From contig JALNZC010000018.1 of assembly GCA_023229525.1 (NCBI GenBank), positions 1 to 64,000 of the forward strand: DNA of 64,000 nt. The letters are read 5' to 3'. Made by a program: the position numbers and the translations under genes. The notes beneath the pieces were generated by a model. That model was not told where the DNA came from and made no database searches. It was given only the letters and a program-made list of their open reading frames with translations. Shown piece after piece: positions 49,742 through 59,393 of the stretch (position 1 is the stretch's first letter; each line of letters opens with the position of its first letter). The stretch is from Bacteroidales bacterium. Lineage in GTDB: Bacteria; Bacteroidota; Bacteroidia; Bacteroidales; FEN-979.

Positions 49742-50875
49742 ATGTTTCCTCGTATTATTGCCGATGATAAAATTCCATTTCTGAAAGGCGTTCTGGAACC
49801 CTTTGCCGAAATCCATTATCTGCCGGCAACTGCCATAACCCATGCCGTTTTATCTGCTGCCGACGCTTTACTTATCCGCACACGGACGATTTGCAATGAA
49901 ATGCTTCTTCGGGATACGCCCGTACAATTCATCGGTACAGCTACCATTGGGTTTGATCATATCGACACCAATTACTGCGATTCCCGGAAGATCCGTTGGG
50001 TCAACGCTCCCGGATGCAATGCCTCTTCCGTTCAGCAATATATTGCTTCGGCTTTGTTCACTCTGGCAAAGCGCGAAGGATTCCACCTGAGAGATAAAAC
50101 GCTCGGCATTATCGGGGTTGGACATGTGGGATCAAAAGTGGAAAAATTGGCTCACAACCTGGGAATGCAGGTATTGTTAAATGATCCGCCACTGGAACGG
50201 CAGAAAGGACCGGAAAAATTTGTAACGCTTTCAACCCTGCTTAGGGAATCAGATATCGTTACTTTGCATGTTCCCCTCAACGTCCATGATCCGGATAAAA
50301 CTTACCATCTGATCGGACCGGAATCGATTGGGAAAATGAAAGCCCGGTCATGGCTGATCAATTCTTCCCGAGGAGAAGTGGTTGATCAGGAAGCGCTATC
50401 TGTGGCGCTGCAGGAGAAGAAACTGGCCGGCGCTGTGCTGGATGTCTGGGAAAATGAACCGCAAGTGAGTTCCGGTCTGATATCGCAAATCTCTATTGCG
50501 ACACCCCATATTGCAGGATATTCTGCCGACGGAAAAGCCAACGGAACTGCAATGGTGGTTCAGGCATTGGCTCATCACTTCGACCTGCCTTTAAAAAACT
50601 GGTTTCCCTTGAATATACCTGTGCCACCGGAACCGCTTATCCTGATCGATGGAAATGGAAAAACCACGGAAGAAATTGCAGCAGAAGCGGTTCTGAAAAC
50701 ATACGACATTCTGAAGGATGATACCCGTTTCCGGATTAATCCGGCCGGATTTGAACAGCAGCGCTGGGCTTACCCCTTAAGAAGGGAATTCCCGGCATAC
50801 CAGGTAAAAGTGTCAAATGGCCATGCTGAGGCAGTTGAAATTCTCAGAAATCTTGGATTTCAGGTGATGCTGTGA
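49742..50875 (+). CDS. pdxB: 4-phosphoerythronate dehydrogenase
   Basis: NAD-dependent dehydrogenase oxidising 4-phosphoerythronate in DXP-dependent pyridoxal phosphate synthesis. 377 residues: substrate-domain start RIIADDKIPFLKGV, NAPGCNASSVQQYIASAL, dinucleotide motif GIIGVGHVGSKV, LHVPLN, the catalytic segment INSSRGEVVDQEAL, and the PdxB-specific C-terminal domain. The DXP precursor comes from Dxs in this window. The stop codon (CTG TGA GATGG) is part of a GGTGAGAT array. Confidence 0.93.
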   Translation: MFPRIIADDKIPFLKGVLEPFAEIHYLPATAITHAVLSAADALLIRTRTICNEMLLRDTPVQFIGTATIGFDHIDTNYCDSRKIRWVNAPGCNASSVQQYIASALFTLAKREGFHLRDKTLGIIGVGHVGSKVEKLAHNLGMQVLLNDPPLERQKGPEKFVTLSTLLRESDIVTLHVPLNVHDPDKTYHLIGPESIGKMKARSWLINSSRGEVVDQEALSVALQEKKLAGAVLDVWENEPQVSSGLISQISIATPHIAGYSADGKANGTAMVVQALAHHFDLPLKNWFPLNIPVPPEPLILIDGNGKTTEEIAAEAVLKTYDILKDDTRFRINPAGFEQQRWAYPLRREFPAYQVKVSNGHAEAVEILRNLGFQVML

Positions 50876-50943
50876 GATGGTGAGATGGTGAGATGGTGAG
50901 GTGGTGAAATGGTGAAATGGTGAGATGGTGAAATGGTGAAATG
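50873..50943. repeat. GGTGAGAT/GGTGAAAT octamer array containing the pdxB stop codon
   Basis: About nine octamers GGTGAGAT and GGTGAAAT, starting with the TGA of pdxB. The remaining bases up to 51056 hold a TATCTTTA -7-like element at 50991-50998 and no gene. Confidence 0.92.
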
Positions 50944-51056
50944 GAATATTTTTTTTTCGCAGGAGAAAAGGATTTTCTGTGAATCTTTTATATCTTTAGA
51001 AACCATTTGAAAATGATCCGATTATCTTCCGGAACCATCACCTAAAAATAAATACT

Positions 51057-52058
51057 ATGAAAAAGTTAGTTTTACTTTCAGCACTGATGCTTGTCAGCAT
51101 TCTTTGTTTTTTATCCACCACGGTTAATGCCAAAATCTGGAGGGTAAACAACCGCACCGGTATGGCAGCCGATTTCATTACCGCTCAGTCCGCGCACAAT
51201 GGGGCGACTGCTGGTGATACGTTATATTTCGAACCTTCCGCAGTATTATACGGGGACCTGACCTGTACCAAAAAACTGATCCTTGTCGGACCCGGTTATT
51301 TCCTGTGCGAAAATCCCGAAACCCAGGCACTCACAACTTCTGCATCGTTGGGATCAGTGATTTTTACCAGTTCCGGGGGGCCTGCCAGTGAAAATTCAAA
51401 GATCATGGGATTGGATCTCGTATCCGTAACCATTGAGGTTTCAAACATTGTGGTTGAGCGGAATTTGATCCATAACGATGTAGTCGTTAATGCAGGCGTT
51501 GTAAGCAACATTCTTGTCTGCCAGAATTATATCGGCGGTTCGGTATTTACCCAAGCCACCACAGCGCCACCTTGTACCGTAAACAATTTTATGGTTAAAA
51601 ATAATATGATCACTTACCTTTATTCTTTCCCGGAAAGTTATTTTACCATCGAAAATAATATTATATGGAATGGTTTTATTAACGTTCAGAATGCAACTAT
51701 CCAGAACAACATCCTGATCTATGGGACATTCTATCCCAATAATAACTCATACAGCTATAATATCGCCACTGATAATGCATTCGGAAATCAGAACGGCAAC
51801 CAGGAATTTATTGACCCGGATAACATGTTTAATTGTTACTCAAGTTGTCTGGAATTTTCATCCGATGGAAGGTGGATGTTAAAACCGGGCTCGCCTGCTA
51901 TCGGAACCGGTGCAGGGGGAACCGACTGCGGTATTTTCGGCGGGGCCAACCCTTATGTTCTTTCGGGCTTACCAGCTATTCCGGCTATTTACTATTTTTC
52001 ACATTCCAACACCAACAGCCAGATCAACGTCAATCTGAAAGTAAAGTCCCATAATTAA
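51057..52058 (+). CDS. Secreted beta-helix-like protein, unknown function
   Basis: 333 residues with a Sec signal (LLSALMLVSILCFLSTTVNA). The mature part repeats short turns such as VVVERNLIHNDV, ILVCQNYIGG, FMVKNNMITY, FTIENNIIWNG and ATIQNNILIYG, the rhythm of a right-handed parallel beta-helix. It ends in GSPAIGTGAGGTDCGIFGG, a motif common at the end of such helices, and lacks a sorting domain. The stop falls 32 bases before the next gene, a T9SS protein, with which it probably forms an operon. Confidence 0.78.
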   Translation: MKKLVLLSALMLVSILCFLSTTVNAKIWRVNNRTGMAADFITAQSAHNGATAGDTLYFEPSAVLYGDLTCTKKLILVGPGYFLCENPETQALTTSASLGSVIFTSSGGPASENSKIMGLDLVSVTIEVSNIVVERNLIHNDVVVNAGVVSNILVCQNYIGGSVFTQATTAPPCTVNNFMVKNNMITYLYSFPESYFTIENNIIWNGFINVQNATIQNNILIYGTFYPNNNSYSYNIATDNAFGNQNGNQEFIDPDNMFNCYSSCLEFSSDGRWMLKPGSPAIGTGAGGTDCGIFGGANPYVLSGLPAIPAIYYFSHSNTNSQINVNLKVKSHN

Positions 52059-52090
52059 CCGTTCGTTTTGAACCTGTAAAACCTAAAATT

Positions 52091-53431
52091 ATGGAAACTT
52101 TTACTCAAGATTGTCTGAAAAAACCAGGTCCCGGTATTTTCAAACGTGTTCTCTTTGCCACCGTGATGTGCTTGTTCCTCAGTCTGACAGGATTATCCCA
52201 GAACATAACGAAGGTGGAGTATTTCATAGATACCGATCCTGGCCAGGGATTGGCGGTCAACGTGCCTGTTACTCCTGCCCCCGACATCAGTGACCTGAAT
52301 TTTACCATCAACATTGGCTCCTTGTCTGTTGGATTTCACAACCTGTTCATCCGTTCAAAGGATGCCAACAGTATATGGAGTATGAATTATATACGTTCGT
52401 TTTATAAAGAATTCATGAATGACCCCCTGCCGAATATCACGAAAATGGAATTCTTTTTTGATACCGACCCTGGATTTGGCCATGCAACAAATATCCCCGT
52501 CACTCCCGGAACCAACCTGATAAACCTCTCTTTTATCATCGATATTTCCCAAGCTGGGGCAGGATTTCATAACCTGTTTATAAGGGGTAAGGATGGATAC
52601 GGCAAATGGGGAATGATCGCCATCCGGCCGTTTTATAAAGAGCCATCCGGCGCTGTCTTGCCCAATATCACCCGGGTGGAATATTTTATCGGTACAGATC
52701 CCGGAATGGGTAAGGGAACAAGTGTCTCTTTTACCCCGGGGACAAACCTCACCAACCTGGCATTCCCTGTTGAATCCAGCGGTTTGCCCGATGGAACCTA
52801 TAACTTATTTGTCAGGTCGAAAGATGCCATTGGCAAGTGGGGCCTCACAAATGCAGATACCATCAATATAAATAATCATGTGACATTACCCGATACGGCA
52901 AAGCTTCTGAATGTTACTGTTCCCAACGGTATCCCCGAATGTTATGATGCCACCCATACCATTATTCTGGGAGGTAACGGAACTACTTTTGTCATCCAGT
53001 ATGGCGGTGATGCCACACTGATAGCCGGTTATAATATTCTCTTCAGACCGGGCGCCAGGATTTATCCCGGAGGTTATCTCCATGGTTATATAACGACCAA
53101 CAGTCAATATTGCAACATGGTTCAAAACTCAATGGTCACAGCATTAAATGACCAGACGGATAAAGTGACAGGAATACAAACTGATGATCTCTTTTCAGTC
53201 TATCCTAATCCCACTCCGGGAAAATTCAGGCTGGAGCTGAACGCAAAAGTCATCACTTCAAAAACCTTCTTGCGGATTTATGATATGATGGGAGCAACGA
53301 TCCTGAAAGAAGAGTTGACAGGTATTCCCGAAAAGGAATATTCAATGGAAAACAGACCGGCTGGAGTATATATGATCAGTATAATGTCCGGGGACAAAAT
53401 CCAGATTGCAAAGATCATCAGGGTGCAATGA
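52091..53431 (+). CDS. T9SS-sorted protein with three 77-residue repeats
   Basis: 446-residue secreted protein. After the signal (VMCLFLSLTGLSQ) come three tandem repeats starting NIT(K/R)(V/M)E at N38, N115 and N192, exactly 77 residues apart. Each carries DTDPG or GTDPG, FHNLFIR or YNLFVR, and KDxxxxKWG or similar. A cysteine-bounded domain (C274 to C331) follows, then the T9SS sorting domain with VYPNPTPGKFRLEL. The repeats look like beta-sandwich units and may bind calcium through the DTDPG loops. Surface or extracellular; partner unknown. Confidence 0.85.
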   Translation: METFTQDCLKKPGPGIFKRVLFATVMCLFLSLTGLSQNITKVEYFIDTDPGQGLAVNVPVTPAPDISDLNFTINIGSLSVGFHNLFIRSKDANSIWSMNYIRSFYKEFMNDPLPNITKMEFFFDTDPGFGHATNIPVTPGTNLINLSFIIDISQAGAGFHNLFIRGKDGYGKWGMIAIRPFYKEPSGAVLPNITRVEYFIGTDPGMGKGTSVSFTPGTNLTNLAFPVESSGLPDGTYNLFVRSKDAIGKWGLTNADTININNHVTLPDTAKLLNVTVPNGIPECYDATHTIILGGNGTTFVIQYGGDATLIAGYNILFRPGARIYPGGYLHGYITTNSQYCNMVQNSMVTALNDQTDKVTGIQTDDLFSVYPNPTPGKFRLELNAKVITSKTFLRIYDMMGATILKEELTGIPEKEYSMENRPAGVYMISIMSGDKIQIAKIIRVQ

Positions 53432-53461
53432 TCCGAACCAGGATTTTATTTTTATCGTCGT

Positions 53462-55741
53462 TTAATTCCGGATGATCCTGATGGTCATCGACCGGTCGTT
53501 CGACAAGAGATGGATGAAATAAATGCCGGATGGCAGTCCTGTCAGCGTATATTGGCGATGTGTTATACCCCTTAGCAGATCTTCAGTTATAATTTTTCCA
53601 GTCATATTGTAAATCGTTACAATGACCGGAACATCCTTGTCTATAGGATCTAATTCCAGAGTGAAGTTATCCTCCGTGGGATTTGGGTATACCCTGATCG
53701 TAAGTTTGTTTGCCGCTTCAGGGATCAACTCCGCTTCTTTGGTAAAAGTATTGACCATGGACGGACTTTTGTCCCCACAATAATCGGCGGTAGTGGTTAT
53801 CCGGGCCGACAAATGCCCTCCCTGTTGAACTACCGATCCATCAAGGAAAAGGATATTTTCTCCGGCGATCAGGATAGCATCGCCTCCATCCTCCACAATG
53901 AAACCTGTTCCGTTACCTGCTGCAATTATGGTTTGCGTGGCATTGAAACATTTGACTTCTCCCACAGCCAAAGTGTCGGTAATTGTCAGTTGAGCAGGAA
54001 TTGAATCAGTAACGATGATGTTGAAATCCGGTGAAGGAACGCCATTTCCACATTGATTGATCCCCTTGACCCGGATGATACCGGATTGGGACGAAGAAGA
54101 AAAACTGACCTGAATGCTGTTCGTGCTGTCACCGGAGTTGATGGTCGCTCCCACCGGAAGTTCCCAGATATAATAAATGGTGTTTCCGATGACAGACACA
54201 TTGTACGATACACCGGATTGACCGCGGATGACCGTATCAGGACCCGAAATCGTGCCGGCAGCATCCGGAAACATGATTTCGGTAATAACGGCGCTGTTAT
54301 TCATAGTTACCAAACCATAAGGGCCGACGGCTTCAACGGTATACGTTCCTGCTGGGCAATTCAGCCAATGAATGGCAATACCGGTACCCGGGACTGCATC
54401 GCCAACATTTCCGCCATCCTTTTTCAATTGGTAGGAAACGCCGGTTTGAGAACCACCCAGGGTGACCGTCAATCCCGGTTCTCCCATGCAATACGTTCCG
54501 GTTCCCGTTACATCATAGGAAACCGGGGTTGTGGCAATACTGGCTTGTGGAACAGATCCTGTGATCTTGAAATTGATCAAAATCCCTGTGTTGGTATAGG
54601 GAAATATCTTGAAATAATAGTTTGTGTTGGTTGTTAATCCAGAAAAGGTAAACCATTGTGTCCCTGCTGCTATGTTTTTATCCAAGTTTCCGTCAGACAC
54701 GGGTATTCCGTCTACGGGGGTGATGATGGCAGCAAAACCGGTCGTACTTCCGCGGATCAGGTACCCGTCGGGGATGACTACTCCGGTGGCATCTGTCCAG
54801 GTAAGTGTCAGGGCGCTCCATGATGGGGATCCGGTAGTGACGGAGAAGGCAGCAGGATAATTGGTCGGCTCACCTTTTACGGTCTCAGGCGCCCACACGG
54901 CGACGGCATATTCCGGGTGATCGATATAAGGATTCCGGTTATTCTGAATGGCATAAACGGCGTTGTTCCGGGCGATTTCCTTGGCCGATACCGGGTCCGC
55001 TGCACTCCAGGCCAGCAGCATGTTGACATACCAGGTTTTAAAGGCAGGGTAAGCATTTCCGCTAAGAATTGCAGCCGCATTCGGGTCGTTTGATGGCCAT
55101 CCGGCAATCAGGTTTTCATAGCGGGTAGCCATGTATAAATAGTTACGGGCAAAATCACCTTTGAAATCATCTCGCGGTTCAAATACAGTTCCGGTATATC
55201 CTTGCCAGCTGCAAGGCCCTACCTTACTCCCGTTCAGGGAAGTCCAGGTGGGTGATGAAACCGTTCCGAAGGGATAATTGCTGCGGTTCCCGTTCACATA
55301 TCCATCGGTTGGACAGAGGTGAAACAGGTCGGTATACATAGGTGAAACCGTTCCCCCAAACCAGCTCTTGGGCCAGGAATGCTCCCGGTTGTAACAATCG
55401 CCTTCACCGCCGTAATTTCCGCACTGATCGGCAACGAAAGTGAATTCGTAAGGCGGGGTACCGTTTGGAATATCGGAATACATATCCCATACTTTGCCGT
55501 CTGACTTTTTATCAGTGGTCTGAAATGCGGTCCAGAGATAATCGTACGATTTCGCCGTATGGCCCTTGATGATGTTATATAATGCTGTTTTGAGGGTTGC
55601 CCCGGTCTTTCCTGCAGCGGTGTTATAATATCCGGATGGTTGGGTGAGTCCTGCAGTTGAAAACCAGGCCAGGAAAAGTATACAAAAAAAGCCGCTGAAA
55701 AGAGGCTTGATGGGTTGAAAGAAACGTGCAGATTTAGTCAA
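53462..55741 (-). CDS. Secreted endonuclease I with fibronectin-type domain and T9SS sorting signal
   Basis: Extracellular DNase, likely for acquiring nucleotides or phosphate or degrading biofilm DNA. 759 residues: signal peptide (FFCILFLAWFSTAGLTQ), endonuclease I domain (~35-270) with YNREHSWPKSWFGG and FEPRDDFKGDFARNYLYMATRY, a fibronectin III-like region (~290-395), further Ig-like sequence, a C-to-C 57-residue domain and the VYPNPTEDNFTLEL sorting domain. No ATG exists upstream of the signal; TTG at 55741, 21 bases after the predicted transcription start, is the likely start. Paralogue of the neighbouring nuclease. Confidence 0.9.
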   Translation of the reverse strand: MTKSARFFQPIKPLFSGFFCILFLAWFSTAGLTQPSGYYNTAAGKTGATLKTALYNIIKGHTAKSYDYLWTAFQTTDKKSDGKVWDMYSDIPNGTPPYEFTFVADQCGNYGGEGDCYNREHSWPKSWFGGTVSPMYTDLFHLCPTDGYVNGNRSNYPFGTVSSPTWTSLNGSKVGPCSWQGYTGTVFEPRDDFKGDFARNYLYMATRYENLIAGWPSNDPNAAAILSGNAYPAFKTWYVNMLLAWSAADPVSAKEIARNNAVYAIQNNRNPYIDHPEYAVAVWAPETVKGEPTNYPAAFSVTTGSPSWSALTLTWTDATGVVIPDGYLIRGSTTGFAAIITPVDGIPVSDGNLDKNIAAGTQWFTFSGLTTNTNYYFKIFPYTNTGILINFKITGSVPQASIATTPVSYDVTGTGTYCMGEPGLTVTLGGSQTGVSYQLKKDGGNVGDAVPGTGIAIHWLNCPAGTYTVEAVGPYGLVTMNNSAVITEIMFPDAAGTISGPDTVIRGQSGVSYNVSVIGNTIYYIWELPVGATINSGDSTNSIQVSFSSSSQSGIIRVKGINQCGNGVPSPDFNIIVTDSIPAQLTITDTLAVGEVKCFNATQTIIAAGNGTGFIVEDGGDAILIAGENILFLDGSVVQQGGHLSARITTTADYCGDKSPSMVNTFTKEAELIPEAANKLTIRVYPNPTEDNFTLELDPIDKDVPVIVTIYNMTGKIITEDLLRGITHRQYTLTGLPSGIYFIHLLSNDRSMTIRIIRN

Positions 55742-55765
55742 CAGATGTGATCATTAATAATCGGG

Positions 55766-55773
55766 CAAAGATA
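55766..55773 (-). promoter_or_regulatory. -7 element TATCTTTG of the first nuclease gene
   Basis: Exact TAnnTTTG on the minus strand, continuing into TATCTTTGCCCG, which is shared base for base with the promoter of the paralogous nuclease. Confidence 0.6.
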
Positions 55774-55781
55774 AGAAAAGA

Positions 55782-55945
55782 TGGTGAGATGGCGAAATGG
55801 TGAGATGGTGAGATGGTGAGATGGTGAGATGGTGAGCTCGTGAGCTCGTGAGTTGGTGAACTGGTGAGCTACCGAGTTTGCGTGTTAAAAAAACTTTTAA
55901 CTCGCCAGTTCACCAGTTCACCATTTCGCCATCTCAAAATCTCGC
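55782..55945. repeat. GGTGAGAT array with inverted arms forming a long stem
   Basis: GGTGAGATGG octamers, GGTGAGCTCG words and GGTGAACTGG words are followed by a 20-base spacer and complementary CCAGTTCACC words. An 18-base perfect inverted repeat (55786-55803 with 55918-55935) closes the structure. Lies between the two nuclease genes, ending at the stop of the upstream one. Confidence 0.9.
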
Positions 55946-55949
55946 CAAC

Positions 55950-58900
55950 TTAGTTTTTTTGGATTTTGCAGGTAGTTGAGGTGGTGCCGGTATTAACATG
56001 GATGATATACATTCCTGTGGGTTGATTTTCCAGTGAAAACTGATGGATTGCTTTACCGTTGAACAATTGTTGCAGGATTGTTTTGCCGGTCATATTGTAA
56101 ATTGTAAGCTGGATTTCGGATTGAAATTCCTGATGGCTGGTAATCAGGTTACAGATACCGGAGGTGGGATTGGGATAGACTTTTATGACGGGTTCGTTTG
56201 ATAAAATCGAAGGATCCGATAAAACCGGTTTGTTATTCAAAGGATTTGATACTACAGGCGAAAGGGGATTACTGCAGAAGTTTCCCGATTCCGTGATATA
56301 ACCATGAAAATATCCTCCTGAATTCACAAGGACTCCGGGAAGTAATGAAATTATATTTCCGGCGATCATTGTGACGAAACCACCACTGTCCACCACAAAG
56401 AGGTTGCCATTCCCTGCCACCATCAGGTTCTGTGTGGCATCATAACAGGTGTTCTCCCCGTTTATGACGTTAATATTCGCTAGCTCCTGATTTTGGGGCG
56501 GCGTGTCGCTTTTTAATCCCGTGAACGATCCGAAGCCCGTGATCCCTCCGGTAAAAAGCTGGTGGGCCGTTGTATTGGTCAAACCATAGGTTACCCAGGG
56601 TTCCGGGCTGACCCGCGTACCAGAGATCAGGTATTCCGAGCCGGTTACATCAACCGGAACATAATGAAAGGTGGCATTGCAGTTGAATCCTGAAATTCCT
56701 GTCCCGGATATCGTCCAATAACGGTTAAGATAATTGCCTGTGATGCCCGGATCGGGATATTTTTCATTGATCACAGATACTCCGGCAAAGTTTCCCGGAG
56801 CAAAAGTACCCTGGGTAAAATTCAGTGTCACGGGTGAATATTCCGCGTTTCCGGTGGTATCTCCTACCGGGAAAATAAAACTCCCGGTAAAGCCGGGTGG
56901 AAATTCCTTTAAAAGCTGCTCCGAACCGGAAATGACAACCATTGCATCGGCTGATGGTGCTCCATCGATGGTGGCAACCGGCCCCATGAAAAAACTATTT
57001 CCGTTGAGTTGTATTCTTCCGTGGATCAATGACAGTGTTCCTTCCACCCGGGTATTCCCGGTAAACGAAACACCGGATTCACTATTTACTGTGAGATGAT
57101 GAAAAGTATTTTGCCCGGAGATATGCTGGCGGATAATCCCGTTAAGGTCGATTGTTCCTGTACCAAAGGAAACTTGTGTACTGTTTTCGTTGATCAGATC
57201 TTTGCTCACGATCACCGTTCCGATATTATTGAATGTCCCACCGTTCCTGATGGTCAGACATTCCGGCCCGTCCATGGTAGCAGTTCCTGAAACCGTAAGA
57301 ATACTTCCGGTATCCACAGTGAAAACGCTACCTGCCCTAATATCAAGCGCCGGCAGATAAATGTTATAATTCCCGCTATTGAAAGAAGTGCCGGTCACAC
57401 CATTCCCAAGGATCACTTTCGAACCTGTCCCCGGTACCGACCAGTTGTTTCCGAGGGTAGCCGTCGACCGGTTCTGAATCGTAAAAACCTGGTTGATAAA
57501 GTTAAATGCTGCCGGGTTTGTGCCTGATCCATCGGCCGACGCGCCCCAGTTTAACAGGTTATCCAGGTTGCCGGTTGGTTTTGAAAAATAGTTAAATCCA
57601 TGATACCCTAGCCTTTCCGGCGTTCCGGTGGCAGCAGTATCCACAGCAATATTGGTGAGTTGGATCCAATCGCTCATGGCCCATACAGTGGATCCCGAGG
57701 AAATGTTGTTCCTTCTGTACAACGACATATCTGCGATGTTGTACGAGGTAGTAAGGTTGTCTATCACTTCTCCGACCACATCTGTCCTGGCATCCCATGC
57801 AATTGGGGCAACCGTACTTGGAGAAGTGGATAAAAAGATAGCATCATAAGCCCCGTTAAAGGTGAGGTTTCCGTTTGTATAGTCCGCTACTGCATAGACC
57901 GGAATTACAGCCGATGTATTCCTGGCCAGCCGTGAACTCCCGCTTGTAAAGATGCCCGTGTTCAACAAAGCACACAGGTTGGGGTTGGTGATGGTTACAT
58001 CTTTAGGGCCAGATCCGGCGATTTGTAACAGGTAAACCGGATGTGCGGCCAGGTCGACATCGGGTCCCAAGTTGGTGATCTCGATCCACTTGTTGTAACT
58101 TGTTCCTTCATAATACTGGGAAATGATGATATCGCCCGATCCAGTGCCTGATGAGGTTGTCGCGCTGGTTGTTGGTACAGTTCCATCGGTTTTATAGGCT
58201 ATTGCTGATCCTGAATTGGTGTAGGAAAATATTTTGAAATAATAAGTAGTTGACGAAGATAGTCCGGTGAGGATGCAGGACTGGACTCCGGCTGCCACAT
58301 TCAGGTTCAATCCTCCGTCGCTCACGGGAGTCCCGTTCACCGGGAATTCAATGGCATCGAAACCGGTGGCGCTTCCACGGATAAGGTATCCATCGGGAAG
58401 AATGGCGCCGGTGGCATCGGTCCAGGTAAGGGTAACGGCGCTGTAAGCAGGAGGACCGGCAACGGAAGAAAAAGATGTGGCATGGTTGGTCGGTTCGGGT
58501 TTGATGGGCGCCGACGACCAGATTGCGGCTACATATTCGGGATGGTCGATAAAGGGGTTGCGGTTATGCTGGATGTTATAGATCACGTTGTTGCGGTCGA
58601 TCTCCTTTTGCGAAACCGGATCGGCCTGGTGCCACTGGATCATCATCGCCAGCGCCCAAGGGTTAAGCTGTGAACCGGTTACCATATGGCTTCCCGGCCA
58701 GCCGGTATCTTCGGTATAATAACGCACCGACATATAAAAATAACTCCGGGCGATATCGCCCTTGTATTCATCGCGGGGTTCAAAAACCGTCCCGGTATAT
58801 CCCGGTGCAATGCAGGGCCCGAGTTTGCTTCCGTTCAACGATGTCCAGTCGGGTGTACCGACAACTCCGAAAGGATTGTCGCTATGACGGTTATTCACAT

Positions 58901-59357
58901 ATTGATCCACAGGATAGATGTGAAACAGGTCGGTATACATGGGCATGACCGTTCCGCCGAACCAGCTTTTCGGGAAGGAGTGTTCGCGGCTGTAACAGTC
59001 GCCTTCATGAGAGGCATTACCACACTGGTCTGTGATAAAAGTATAGATATAGGGTGGATTTCCGTTGGGTGTTCCATTTGGGATATCGGAATAGATATCC
59101 CATACGGTGCCATTGGGTTTGTCGTCGGTCGTCTGGAAGGCCGTCCAGATATAATCGTAACTCTTCGCGGTGTGGTTTTTAATGATGTCGTGCAACGCCT
59201 GTTGCAAGGGTGTTCTTGTAAGGCCGATGGCTGAAGTGTAGTATCCGGGAGGGATCTGGGCAATTCCTGCCTGAAACCCAACAAGAAGTAAAAAGGATAA
59301 TACCAGGGTACGATACAATCTGCGACTCAGACCTGGTTTTTTATTGTATGTATACAA
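55950..59357 (-). CDS. Large secreted endonuclease I with lamin-tail domain and T9SS sorting signal
   Basis: 1135-residue paralogue of the neighbouring nuclease. After the signal (VLSFLLLVGFQAGIAQ) comes the endonuclease I domain with YSREHSFPKSWFGG and FEPRDEYKGDIARSYFYMSVRYY, then a fibronectin-like region. A lamin-tail-like segment starts GDIIISQYYEGTSYNKWIEITN (in part), followed by a long beta-solenoid-like stretch. The same C-to-C 57-residue domain and VYPNPTSGICNLIT sorting domain end the protein. No ATG lies before the signal; TTG at 59357 is the likely start, as in the paralogue. Extracellular DNase role inferred from the domain. Confidence 0.9.
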   Translation of the reverse strand: MYTYNKKPGLSRRLYRTLVLSFLLLVGFQAGIAQIPPGYYTSAIGLTRTPLQQALHDIIKNHTAKSYDYIWTAFQTTDDKPNGTVWDIYSDIPNGTPNGNPPYIYTFITDQCGNASHEGDCYSREHSFPKSWFGGTVMPMYTDLFHIYPVDQYVNNRHSDNPFGVVGTPDWTSLNGSKLGPCIAPGYTGTVFEPRDEYKGDIARSYFYMSVRYYTEDTGWPGSHMVTGSQLNPWALAMMIQWHQADPVSQKEIDRNNVIYNIQHNRNPFIDHPEYVAAIWSSAPIKPEPTNHATSFSSVAGPPAYSAVTLTWTDATGAILPDGYLIRGSATGFDAIEFPVNGTPVSDGGLNLNVAAGVQSCILTGLSSSTTYYFKIFSYTNSGSAIAYKTDGTVPTTSATTSSGTGSGDIIISQYYEGTSYNKWIEITNLGPDVDLAAHPVYLLQIAGSGPKDVTITNPNLCALLNTGIFTSGSSRLARNTSAVIPVYAVADYTNGNLTFNGAYDAIFLSTSPSTVAPIAWDARTDVVGEVIDNLTTSYNIADMSLYRRNNISSGSTVWAMSDWIQLTNIAVDTAATGTPERLGYHGFNYFSKPTGNLDNLLNWGASADGSGTNPAAFNFINQVFTIQNRSTATLGNNWSVPGTGSKVILGNGVTGTSFNSGNYNIYLPALDIRAGSVFTVDTGSILTVSGTATMDGPECLTIRNGGTFNNIGTVIVSKDLINENSTQVSFGTGTIDLNGIIRQHISGQNTFHHLTVNSESGVSFTGNTRVEGTLSLIHGRIQLNGNSFFMGPVATIDGAPSADAMVVISGSEQLLKEFPPGFTGSFIFPVGDTTGNAEYSPVTLNFTQGTFAPGNFAGVSVINEKYPDPGITGNYLNRYWTISGTGISGFNCNATFHYVPVDVTGSEYLISGTRVSPEPWVTYGLTNTTAHQLFTGGITGFGSFTGLKSDTPPQNQELANINVINGENTCYDATQNLMVAGNGNLFVVDSGGFVTMIAGNIISLLPGVLVNSGGYFHGYITESGNFCSNPLSPVVSNPLNNKPVLSDPSILSNEPVIKVYPNPTSGICNLITSHQEFQSEIQLTIYNMTGKTILQQLFNGKAIHQFSLENQPTGMYIIHVNTGTTSTTCKIQKN

Positions 59358-59393
59358 GGGTTATCTTATTACGCCACTGAATGCCAGGGCGGG

